Assembly (NCBI GenBank): GCA_029964075.1
Contig: CM057144.1
Span: forward strand, 12,609,281-12,673,280
Reading direction: 5' to 3'
Length of the DNA stretch: 64,000 nucleotides
Origin: Patiria pectinifera
Taxonomy: Eukaryota > Echinodermata > Asteroidea > Valvatida > Asterinidae
Part shown: one piece after another, positions 22,416 through 33,900 of the stretch
How positions within the stretch are numbered: the stretch's first letter is position 1
How the letters are laid out: every line of letters begins with the position of its first letter
Translations under genes and position numbers: made by a program
Notes under the pieces: model-generated
Databases searched by the model: none
The model's input: only the letters and a program-made list of their open reading frames with translations
Told to the model about the DNA's origin: nothing

Positions 22416-23888
22416 ATGGGCTACCTCTCTACAATCCAAACGGTTCTCTTGGTGATTGGGGGCTGTCTCGTCTTAGCGTCTGCACAACCAAGCTCCGTGA
22501 ACTTCACCGTGAGCCATGACGCCGACACGGACTTCTTTACAGTCAGAGAAGGCCAGGTGCTTCCCTTGAACATCACCATCACAGGCGGTGTGGATTTAGG
22601 CATCATCAGCGTAGTCGGCACTGATGACAGCATTTACGAGATAGTCAACGCCACGGAGCTCAACATCACCGGCAGCGGGGATCTACCGGTGATGATGACC
22701 GTGCATGTGAGGGGGAAGGCCTTGGGGATATCGGAGCTGGAGCTCCGGTTGAAGAGGGATGGTATGGTGAGGGAGATTGTGGGCGAGTATACTATCAAGG
22801 TCATCCGGGTGCCCACCATCCTCGATTTTTTGTTCACCTACCTGCTGCTGGTCTGGCTCTGCTTGTCTTACGTCACCACGGGGGCCAAGATGCAGCCAAA
22901 GGTCATCTGGAGCAAGATGAAGCCTCCATGGGGGATCCTGATCGGTATGCTGGGCCAGTTCATCCTGATGCCACTCTGGGCTTTCGCCCTGACCAAGATC
23001 TTCTCTCTGGATAACGAGACGGCACTGGGTCTAATCTTCGTCGGTACCTGTCCGGGAGGCTGGCTCAGCAACATCTTCAGTCTCCTGCTGGACTGTGACT
23101 TTGTCTTGAGTCTCACCATGACCTTCTGTTCCACCGTTATGGCCATGGGAATGATGCCCCTTAATCTCTTCATCTATGCCACGCCCCTCGTGGCTGAGAA
23201 CTCCGAGCTCAATACGCCATTTGTGGAGCTCGCTATCCAGCTAGCCGCCTTGGTAATCCCCATTGGGATCGGTATGGGGCTGTGCTACAAGTTTGAGAAG
23301 TTCAAGAAGATCTGTGAGAAGCTCCTCAAGCCGCTGGCTGGCATCCTGATCCTGCTGGCTCTGGGTCTGGGCATCCCCTCTCAGCTCTACATCTTCACGT
23401 CTCCTTGGCAGGTGTGGGCTGTCTCGGCTCTCCTTCCGATTGGAGGGGTCCTTTTAGGCGGGATCATCGCCAAGATCATCTGTCTTCCCAAGAAGTCTGT
23501 CATCACTGTTGCCTTGGAGACAGGAGCGCAGAATGCCCTCCTGGCCAAGACCATGTTGGATCTGTTCTACCCGCGCCCGGAGTCCGACCTGGTGGGCCGC
23601 GTCCCACTGATGACCAGCCTCATCAGCTTGGTCGAGGGTACAGTCGTTACCTTGGCCTACGTATTAATCCGCTACGTCTGCTGTCGCAAGGATGAAGACC
23701 AGCAAGACTTAGTGGAGAAGGATGCGAGCGAGAACGACAAGGCTGAGGAGGTCGAGAAAGGAGGCAAGCAGGACCAGAAGACGGAAGAGGAGTCGCAGAC
23801 CAACTTCCCGGACGACAGTCCGACGGACCAAGCTCATGTTAACCCCGTCTTCGATGACACTGAAGAAAATGAACAGACATGGGCGTAA
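22416..23888 (+). CDS. SLC10-family (bile acid:sodium symporter-like) transporter with extracellular N-domain
   Basis: This is an intact 490-residue frame. Residues 1-23 form a signal peptide ending LVLASA|QPSS. Residues 24-130 form an extracellular beta-rich domain with NFT, NIT and NAT glycosylation sites. About nine to ten helices follow from residue 133. SLC10 hallmarks are visible: GTCPGGWLSN (about 210-219), then LSLTMTFCST and MPLNLFIY, and ETGAQNALLAKTM (from about 368). The C-terminal tail (from about 425) is highly charged and acidic. The long N-domain resembles the SLC10A3/SLC10A5 (P3/P5) branch, whose substrates are poorly known; bile-acid transport should not be assumed. The coding part is a single exon. 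Pyrimidine-rich tttatttgttatacgttgcag ends at 22394, just 21 bases before the ATG, so a noncoding 5' exon probably lies upstream. An AATAAA near 24840 could be the poly(A) signal. Confidence 0.88.
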   Translation: MGYLSTIQTVLLVIGGCLVLASAQPSSVNFTVSHDADTDFFTVREGQVLPLNITITGGVDLGIISVVGTDDSIYEIVNATELNITGSGDLPVMMTVHVRGKALGISELELRLKRDGMVREIVGEYTIKVIRVPTILDFLFTYLLLVWLCLSYVTTGAKMQPKVIWSKMKPPWGILIGMLGQFILMPLWAFALTKIFSLDNETALGLIFVGTCPGGWLSNIFSLLLDCDFVLSLTMTFCSTVMAMGMMPLNLFIYATPLVAENSELNTPFVELAIQLAALVIPIGIGMGLCYKFEKFKKICEKLLKPLAGILILLALGLGIPSQLYIFTSPWQVWAVSALLPIGGVLLGGIIAKIICLPKKSVITVALETGAQNALLAKTMLDLFYPRPESDLVGRVPLMTSLISLVEGTVVTLAYVLIRYVCCRKDEDQQDLVEKDASENDKAEEVEKGGKQDQKTEEESQTNFPDDSPTDQAHVNPVFDDTEENEQTWA

Positions 23889-24248
23889 ATCCCGGGAGGG
23901 GTGGGGAGGATATATCCACCAATTTTTGACGGGGAGATGGGCCATTGTATCAACCCCCCCCCCCCCTCCAGCATTTTCAGGATTTTGCGGGGTATATGGT
24001 CCTCTCCCACTCGCCAAGCATTTACGCCACTGTGATCTACCTCCTTGTAGAGAGATGAATTACAACTTGGTAGATGACTAAACACGACACAGTGAGGTCC
24101 TTACACATCCTCGCATGTCCTCACAAATCCTCAAAAGTCTGCAAAAGTTATCCCACTCTCAAATCAAGTGTCAAGTTATTAAATATTTATAACTGATATA
24201 AGGTTCATCCTCAATGTTACGTGTGGCTTTACTTGTGATTTGACTTTA

Positions 24249-24648
24249 ATTTTCAGTTTGCTTTTTCACAGACTTGAGAAACAGAATAACTTTTAATCAA
24301 TTCTGTTTAGTCAAAGATAGTGCCTGTGTAGATAACTTGATGCTATGCTTCAGTACATTTTCAGTAAAATCAAATTTCTCCGATGTCTCTATAAATACGC
24401 GTATACGTTCTTCCAAACGTCACATTAAGAATCTCTTGCATAAGCTGAATTTTCAATTTGCTTTTTCACGGACTTGAGAAACAGAATAACTTTTAATCAA
24501 TTCTGTTTAGTCAAAGATAGTGCCTGTGTAGATAACTTGTTGCTATGCTTCAGTACATTTTCAGTAAAATCAAATTTCTCCGATGTCTCTATAAATACGC
24601 GTATACGTTCTTCCAAACGTCACATTAAGAATCTTTTGCATAAGCTGA
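24249..24648. repeat. 200-bp tandem duplication, two nearly identical units
   Basis: The sequence starting aattttcagtttgctttttc at 24249 repeats at 24449 with only a handful of differences. It contains an open frame in each unit (NRITFNQFCLVKDSACVDNL). Unit 1 has a splice-acceptor-like ttttcacag|actt; in unit 2 it reads ttttcacgg, so the AG is lost. The high identity indicates a recent duplication, possibly in the 3' untranslated part of the SLC10-like transcript. Confidence 0.9.
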
Positions 24649-25234
24649 AAGCCGTTATAAATAATTGTTTATGTAGAGCCTGCACACGGAGACTACATGA
24701 TTTTTAGACTGAAGAATGTGAAATGTAATAATGACAACCCTAAAACGTAGTAATTTGCAGTATTATAAGTTGTATATAGTTTATTAACCAAATTAGTAGT
24801 CAAGCACAAATAGTGATTCGAGTATTATAATAATGAAAAAAATAAACTTGAAGAAACTCATAAGGCAATACAGTCGAACCCCTTAGGACTTCACAATTTA
24901 CCTTGTTATAACAGGTACCTTGTATTAACAGTATTGGAAAACAAAGCAAAACTAAGACTTGGGACCTAAACTTGTTATAAGCATGGCGTTGGATTAACAG
25001 TACTCTTCTTATCAGGGTTCGACTGTGCTAAAAAAATCGCTCGAAATGAAAGAAAAAATGAAATGAAAGGAAAATGCATTAGAAGGAAGTGGTAAACTCA
25101 CGCATTTTTTTTTTAGAAATTACAAAAATATTTTATTCTGTTGGCTACAATTGTGCCAAATAATTTTCATATATGTTAGATACTCGTGAAAAAAACCGTC
25201 TAGTACTCATTAACAGTTGTTATTAAAGTTGCCT

Positions 25235-25615
25235 TTAGGCCAAAAAAAAAAGTCTCCGGTTTCTGGTATGGAGCTTGCCCAAAAAGTGGTGCGGCGACGC
25301 GGCTTTTTTTTCTTTTTTTTTACCTGACTTTTTTGCTTCAAATGTCGGCTGATGACTGCAAATGGTGCCCGACTAAACTTAGTGCAAATATTATGGGAGA
25401 ACAGAGAGTCCACATAAAGCTTATTCTCGATCATAACCCCATCTAAAAACACGTTAAAATTGTGCTGCAGCAGGATTCCAGTCAAACCAGTGAGTTTGGC
25501 GGTTTTAAGACATCATCTTTCATTGAAAAAACAAACTTTTTCATTTTGCCGACGCGCATGGCTACGGCGACGGGCGCGCATACCAGAAACCGGAGACATT
25601 TTTTTTTTGGCCTTA
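25235..25615. mobile_element. MITE-like element with ~38-bp terminal inverted repeats
   Basis: The left end is ttaggccaaaaaaaaaagtc then tccggtttctggtatg. The right end is cataccagaaaccggagac then attttttttttggcctta. They are clear inverted repeats about 380 bp apart. The interior has no long frame. A weaker relative of these ends bounds the element at 58620-59700. Confidence 0.85.
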
Positions 25616-26139
25616 CATAATGTTTTTTTTAAACAAGATGTCAGTATACTTTTATTTTTTAATGCAAATTGAGAAATATAATTGGGCAGTGTTTGTATAC
25701 GCTTTAGTAAGAAACTAGCCGATTCCTACACGTTATTTGCTAACAAATCCAACCGATTAAACACAAATAAGTTGCTGATAAATTGTAAATAGATTTCAAC
25801 ATTAACTCACTGCCTCCACACAATCGTGATTTAATTCAGTATGTGGCATAAAGAGCAATTTTCTTAAAATATGAAATGTCCAAAAATAGGAACTGCAAAC
25901 AAAAGTAGCCAGCTCGCCAGTGTTCAAGAAATATTTACATATTCTTACCATCAAAATTGTATTCTAAGATGCGGTACTTTAATTACAAACAGGTATAAAT
26001 GTTTAAAAAAAAACATTTGTCCACTTGAAACCAAAATATCCCGTCAATTCTACAGACGCTGTTAATTCTCCATTGTCCTGTGCATACATTAATTCCATAA
26101 AATACTTTCATTAAAATAGTTCCTTAAAATACTTATAAC

Positions 26140-26300
26140 AATAACAAGATGGCACCTGGTGTGCTGTCATTTTCCAGAAAGTGATGGCACCTGGTGTGCT
26201 GTCATTTTCAAGAAAAGTAGATTTTTTCGTATAAATTTCCAACGATGGTCGGCTGACATTGTTGGAAAAGAATTGGCATTGTTGTAATACTGCCCCCAAT
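26140..26300 (+). mobile_element. Family A fragment
   Basis: It has two copies of gatggcacctggtgtgctgt in tandem (26149 and 26183), followed by a decayed version of the family A palindrome (ccaacgatggtcggctgac, then attgttgg). Confidence 0.7.
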
Positions 26301-27984
26301 TTAGTGTAGTTGGTGTCTCCCTAGGATACACAGAATGTAAGGCAGTTAGATTTTTATAGAATTGCAAATTTATAAGTGGTTAATTGCAGTGAGAGAACAT
26401 CTCGAAACTGCAAAGCTTGAAATTTCAATGGCAACATTCTTATTTACAGCATTTGCAATTTTATAGCACACGACAAAATTCACTGCAAGCACACGGATCC
26501 AATTCCGACTTTTAAAGCCAGAATCCATCATTTGCAGCTATCCAAAAAGTAACTGGCGTAATTATTGTTAAAAAAACATACTTGGTTGAAAGATAGTAAA
26601 GGGACTAAACTCCCTGTGAAATTGTTCTTTCTGGCAACCTGTCATTTTGAAGAAATCAACAAAAGAAGGCCTTTCCAACGGTGCTTCTTAAGAAGCAACT
26701 TTTGATTTGAAATCGAGATCCTAGAATATTAGTTTTCTCGAAATATACAGCTAAAGATGAGCTGAAACTTCATCAGGTTAGTTGTTCAGCACCCTTCTTT
26801 AGATCTTTAGCACTTTTGTTGCTTCAAACGAACAAAATGCACAAATTACAAATGATGGACTATTCCTTTAATTAGTTCACTGTCTCCCCTCCCAAACTGG
26901 TCTCTTACACAAACTGTTGCGATGGAAATGCGGGGCATGTGAAAAAGGGCCTCCTTTGTTACTGTTCAAGCCTTGTAACTTTGGACCGGACTTGTGATTT
27001 AACTTGGGACCGGACTTGTGAAAGGACTTTTTGTCAGGTGCGTGGAAGAGGGTCATTAAGGCGAAAAATGGGTCAAAAGATCAAATACGGATTTTTCAGG
27101 TACACTTTGTCTCAAGGGACCACGTCATTCTGACGGCATGAACAGTATGAAAAAGACAGAGGGAGGTGTTTTTTCCTTTTCCCTGGCAAAAAGGACGTTA
27201 GCGTTTAATACTAATGTAACAAAGTATGTTCCAAATGCGCTAATGTCCCCATGAAGTGGGTGGGTAAAGCCAAGTTTATTCCCGGCAAAAGGACGTTATG
27301 ATTTAACATGTCGCCGAAGCGCACATTTATGGCAAGGGAGTTCCCGGTAAAAGGCCATTGGCATAAAAATGTAAATAACTTCAAAATTTAGTAATACTGT
27401 GAAATATAAACGCACACTATTATTGCAATTATTAACCAATTACATTAGTCAAAATATCAGCCTTAAATTATTTTTTTAGCTGCGGGTAACAGCTCAACAA
27501 ATCATCGTGTCTCGCCGTTAGTCCGTTAGACTAACTATTGCTCCTACATATTTTGACCGATTTCAACCAAACTTTGTCAAAAGTATCAGTAGCCCAGCCC
27601 CAACATGTCACATGAGGTCATAAGTCATCATGGGGTCAAGGTCAAAATAACGTCCAAATTCAAGCAAGCTCAAATGACAAAAGTCGCGCTGTCAACATGT
27701 TGGCCTTGGTCAAAAATTTAAAAACGTCCATGGTGGCATCTTCATCTGACCTACAGCTGTGGGGTCAAAGGTCAAAATAAGGTGAACGCAAATGTGTTGG
27801 CCCGCAGCATCCGAGATCAGATCGAGCTTGTTAATTTAGAAATGGGAACACAAAACCTCTAAACTTGATTATCTCCAAAAAAGGGTTTCTGCGTGCCTGG
27901 GCTGCTAACGTCCTTTTCCTTGGCACAAGATGTTCTGATGTACTTGTGACAATAAGTCAAAGCCAAGAGTCCCTCCTGGAGCAT

Positions 27985-30900
27985 CTAAGATGCGGTGGTG
28001 ACTTCCAACTGAAGGAGCAGCACAACAGCGAGCAACAAGAGAAAGCTGATCGGCCAGAGCAGAGACCTGGAGATGGGTATGCGACACAGTCTGGCCTGCA
28101 ACAGAATAACAGATCATCATGCTGTATAAGTCATGATCATATTGAATTTTGTTTATTTCAATGCTTTATAATAATAATAACGGGTACTTAATAGCGCTTT
28201 TAACTAAGATCAAAGCGCTTTGCATTATTATTACCCCGATCATTGGGCCAATTAAACATTCCCAAATACAATTTCAGCTCCCTGGGGAGTATTCAGCTCG
28301 TTGCTGCCTGTTAGGCGCAAGGAAGCTAGAATCAATCACAATAACCATCTCTGCCCCTCACAGGTACCCATTTACTCCTGGGTGGGGAGAAGCAATGAGT
28401 GACAAAGTGCCTTGCCCAAGGGCACACGCACCGTAGCCGCAGGCTAGAAACGAACCCACAACCTGCAGAATTACCCGCAGACCACGAGTTCAATGCTCCA
28501 GACCATGAGGCCATGGCACTCCACATGAAACCAAGAATTCCTTAAAAGTGCCAGGGCACTGTAGCCTGGGAGCCTGATAGGACTAGTTATTCGTTTTCTC
28601 GCAAAAGTAAAGTGTTTCTGATTTTGGAAAAAACCTCTTGCCCTACAAAGCTAATGGCTCTGCTTAACAGGCCTGTGCAGGGTTGAACAACAAAACAATT
28701 GAAAGTTGGTCAACTTTCTAGAAAAGGCCGGTTTTGAGACATTTTCTAACCACAAAAAGTTAATGAATTATAAACTTCAGAACTGTGAAGTTAGGAGCTA
28801 GGGTCCTTAACCTTACCTTGATGTTCAGTGTCGTTAGGTAGAGCATAAAGGAGTCCAAAGCATTCTGGGACGCATCATGGTAACCAAACGGTCTGGCGCG
28901 AACCTCATGACCCAGGCGTTTGAGCCGATTGCAAGCCGATGTAACCCTACTTGCCTGGAGGTTGAAACGAGAGCAGGAAGGAAATTATACGCTAAGATTT
29001 GGGAAACAAAAGAGACCACGGTTTGCAGGCTTGGGGAGCTCGGCACCAAAGAATAGATTAAATTCCAAGCTGAAATCAAAATCACCACTTTACCTTTTTT
29101 TTTAGGAGTCCACTCTCTGTCATACATGTCATCAATAATGGAGCCATATGAATCGCTAATTACAGGCAGTAATTTATGATATTAACCCTAACCTCCTAGC
29201 CATTACTTGGGATAAAGACCTGGGGTAAGATGGCCTAGCGGTTAAGAACACTGGACTCATGCTCTGGTGTTTCAGAGGCAACAGTGGCGTGGGTTTAAGC
29301 CCGGGGCCCGGACACTTGTGCCCTTGAGCAAGGCACTTAACCATTATTGCTTCGTCCTTCGGATGGGACGTAAAGCTGTAGGTCCTGTGTGTTGTATAAT
29401 GCACGCTAAAGAACCAAGCAAACACTTATCGCTAAGAGAAAGGATTCGCCCCGCTGTTTCTGGCAGTTATCCTCATACATACAGTATGAGGCTGCAAGGA
29501 TGAAGGTCTAAAGTTGGTGTGATATTCATTAAGTGAATTTTACCGACAGAACCAGAACCAGAAAGAACTGAGAACTACAAAATACTATGAGTGTTGTGCC
29601 CACTTATATGCTGAAGTATTGCATACTACAGTTTACTACTACATGTAGTAGTATTTTGAAGCGTTAGGTGAGGTTAGGGTTAATCATTTATGAGGCTAGT
29701 CGTATCGTTTGGTTAACTCAGGAACACCAGTCTGTAACTGGCACAAACCGTACCTGCATGAGACTGATGGCAATGAAGATGACAGCAATGATGGCACCTG
29801 CTATGTACGACCCAGAGAGGAGAGGGTCCAACCTGGTCAGCGTACCACTGGATACGGAAACAACAACTGCAGGGACAAACAGAAAAGAGGTTAATATTGC
29901 CCATACAGAAAGAAATATTAACTCATTAGAAGCTTTCATACAACGCCTGAAGAAATCACCGTCATCTGATTGGTTGGTCCTTGATCACATGTCATTGAAT
30001 TATTCATCCCAACACACGGCCCGGCCGCACTGCAAAAATAGAAGTTCCACTGCACGGTCACATGATTGGTGGCTCTGACCAATCAGATGACTAGGATTTA
30101 TTCAGGTGTTGTATAAAACAAATAATGAATGTTTTACATTCGTGCAATGGGAAAAAAATTTCATTCGGTGACAGATGGAATGTTCCATTCCACTCGGCTT
30201 CGCCTCGTGGAATGGAACATTCATCTGTCACCTCATGAAATTATTCTTACCATTGCACTCATAAACATTCATCATTTGTATAATAGCCAAGGCCTAGAGA
30301 CTCTTCTCAGTACCACACATAACTTACAAAAAAGACTTGTTATCGCATAGTATCACTGTTAATCTTGCTGCACACCTTCGAATCAAAAGTTGGCAGGTGT
30401 AACTTTGTATTGAAACATGCGGGCCAAAATGCAATGCATGCATTCTCAAGGTGAAACAGACATTACGCATCACAAAATCACAATTGTAACCATGTCGCAA
30501 AACAATCACAAGACAATCACAAGTGATCGACTCAATAATTGCAACACTATGTGATCGTCAACAACTGTTGTTTTCGTCATGCAGGCCCAGTACATCGTCA
30601 CCGTTTTCATGAAGGGGCGAATTTCATGAAAATCGTTTGGTTTTTTTCGAAAACAAAATTTTGGTGACTAAATGAATAAATATATCAATATCTACAACCT
30701 GGTGAGGCTATACTTTCAAAAAATTAATTAGAATCCCAATTAACCTAATTAACGAAGGGGCAAATTTGCCACAAGTGCCGTTTTGCGTTTTCACGAAGGG
30801 GCAAATTTCCGCACTCTATGGGATTAATAAAGGTTCAGTAAATAAATACATTGTAATACAATGAAGCGTTTTCACGATGGGGCGAATTTCAGGCGCGTGC

Positions 30901-33900
30901 AATAAAATGTTTTCACGAAGGGGCGAATTTTAAGGCGCACGCGCAGTGGCGCAAAATCTGCGCGTACTGTACAAAAAATGCATTGACTCAGACCGCAGAA
31001 GGGCGAAATCTGCGCGTACTCACTTAAGCGTTTTCACGAAGGGGCGAATTTGCTAATTGGTCGGGTTTTTTTTGTTTTCACGAACAGCCACTTTTCTTCA
31101 TGGATTAATTCTGCAGAACTAATCACCTATTTTGCTTAAAGTTTGCTCCATTGAGGAAGATTAGAAGTTCTTCTTTCCTCTGATACCTCAATCTTGCATA
31201 TTTCATGCATCTTTAAATTTCAAATTGTTAAATGAAAAAGGGACCAACTTTAAACGCGATTATCTCGAATGTTTGTTCAGACAATTCGCCTCTTCGTGAA
31301 AACGGTGACGACATGAAGGTACAATGTGAAACATTGAGGATCCAGGTGTTGTGAGGTGGCTTTGATTGATGTGTACGCACATGATGTGCTCTGATTATGG
31401 ACGCCGTGTCGTAACAATAGGTGGCGCTATTGCCGGCTACTAAGGGTGCAGGCCAGTAAATAGGCCCAATATTGCGTAAGCAGGCCAAATCACGATTTGT
31501 ATGCCCTAAAATTCTCCCGAATTTGGAGTGCCGTGAACTTGAAGGTTTATAAAAAAAGAAGGGTGGAAGCCGTGCAGAGGACTGCAAGCTCGTATTTCTG
31601 TGAAATTTGGATGAAATTAGGCCCAAAAAATGGCTCTATTTTGCCATGGAGCGTGGACGTCCTTTTTCAAAATGACAACGGGCGTCAGGACTGCTTTTAG
31701 GTGTGATCATCTTTGGATGGAATTTGCTCCAAAAAGTCATTGGGTTAACACCCCAAAAATTGAGCAGACAATGAAAGATGATGAAATAAGCTTGAATTTG
31801 ATGCGTGTCTCAAACACCTTGGAGAGTTGTGGGTATTTTCAATACCACTGGGAACGGAGTGCGCGTACTTATCACCAAGGTCTATGGCAGTCTATTTACT
31901 GGTCTACAACCCTCACGACAGCTATGAGCAAGTTGGGGCTAGGACTATGGTCAACCGTGGTCTGACTAAACTTCAACCGAACGCAGGATGGTTGGACCGG
32001 ACCACAGGGCAGGGTTGCATCACTGATTACCAATAGCTGCGCACATCATAAAACACAACGGCGAGCCAGGACCCAGACGTTTTGTGATAACGTTTTGACC
32101 ATCGTTTTGACTGGAGGCATTTGCACGTTGCTATTAGTGCGCAGGCATAAGTTATGTCACAAATCAACCACTATTCTTAACTCAGACTGTTTAGCTATTC
32201 CTATTGGTCGAGAGCCCGTCACGTGGCTGGTCTTAAACACTTTTTCAGTGTCACATAAAATGTGGACTCCTAAAAATCCAGTGCCTCTTACCGTTTTATT
32301 GGTTGAACGTTCACAATCCTCACGTAGACATGCGCAACACTACCAGCGAGTCAGAATTTTATAGTTCTAAATTCAAAACGCAATGCCCCAGGTGCGTTCT
32401 GCGCGACATCGCGCAGAACATGCTACGCGTGCGTCAATCTCCATAAAAGGGTTGTTTACATCTTACTCGCCAGCTGAACACTCCATTATTTTGCTAGAGG
32501 GATGTTTAAAAAAGCATGAAGTGAACTTGTTGAACAAAATCGGGATTTTTTGAACGAATTATTTGATATTTTTTTACAGAAAAGGTATTTATGAATGGGA
32601 ATAAATATGTGCTCGGTCGGTATTTATCACTCTGTTTAAGACCGCTTAGAGTCTGGGTGCTGAAAATTACCCTCGCCTCCGGCTCGGGTAATTATCAGCA
32701 CCCAGACACTAAGCGGTCTTAAACAGAGTGATAAAAACCTCTCGAGCACACATTTATTCCCTTAGTCAACTAATGGTCCCCGCCCCTATGAAGGACACAG
32801 GTTCGAAGTCCAAAGTGTTACAAAATAAAAAGAAGGTTAATATGCAACATACACAAGACAGCATCCAAGCCCAAGATGACAATGAGAAGTGACATGCATG
32901 AAGCGGTGTGACCATTGACAACCTTAAGCAGCTTGGCTGCCTCGTTCACCATCTGATGAGAATGAGAAAACGTGCAAAGGACTGATCGTATCAAATGAGA
33001 ACATCTATACAAAGACATGCCATTACCAACATTCACAATTAACAATTAGCAACAGGTGTTTTGTCATACCCGGGGGTTTTGTTTTTCAAGCCGAGGGTGT
33101 CATGCACATATGTCACATACCACAGAATTTCACTATCGAAGTGATTACGTAAGATCTGCCAAAACCAGTCGTTGGCACAGCAGCGGGATCACGCCAATGC
33201 AAACATGACCACCACTCACAACGGACGCATGTGTTTCTTTTTCCTGAGCATTTTCTGTGTTGTTTTGTTTGGAAATTGGTCAAGAATCTACAGGTGTGGC
33301 TTTCATTTGTGAGGTTACTGTCTACAGCGAAACAGTTTGACCATCGTGAGGCAGCATTTGTTGACCAATTTCTCAACGATTTTACTTTGCTTCGAATACA
33401 CGTGCAAGACCATTGACTGCATCAGTTGCTGCGTGTCTGGCATGATCCATCACTAGGATAAGTCCAGCGCCCTCGCTCGCTATTACGTAACACTTCGATA
33501 GTGAATTGTTGAGTTGTTTCATGCCAATCAGTCAAAAAGTTAAGAGTTATGATTTAGTTCTTTGCCCAGTCACCTTTGAGTGCCGTGAGCTTCCCTGACG
33601 GACATCTGTTTTCTCCATGAAGGAGTGAACCCAAAACTAAAACTGACTCTGCCTATGGGACCTGGGTACCTGAGTACCCGACCGCTGATGTCAGGAACCG
33701 GTTCAAGATTATAAAATCGAGTTCCCGTAGTTAATTTTACATTATTACTTAGTAACTTCTCAGAAAATGAAATAGAAAGGTTTTGAAATGTCATTTATGG
33801 GTAATCTTCAAAATGAAAACCTCGGCCTAATTTCACAGCGCTGCTTAACAGTAAGCAGAAAAGTTGTGCTTACTATAGCAGAAAATCATGCTGCTTGCTT

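Larger units (their letters stand above)
23889..27984. other. Region between the SLC10-like and GRL genes
   Basis: No gene recognised. It holds a 200-bp tandem duplication (24249-24648), a MITE (25235-25615) and a family A fragment (26140-26300). At 27530-27850 there is a stretch (attttgaccgatttcaacca, caaggtcaaaataacg) of the kind dispersed in marine invertebrate genomes. Near 27185-27360 'cccggcaaaaggacgtta' recurs two to three times. Confidence 0.5.

Noticed and set aside
23722-24081. 119-codon frame overlapping the SLC10-like C-terminus
   Set aside because: It is a shifted reading of the acidic tail continuing into poly-C intergenic sequence.
29226-29300. tRNA gene
   Set aside because: The box A and box B-like sequences belong to a SINE head. 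The cloverleaf is incomplete and a SINE body follows.
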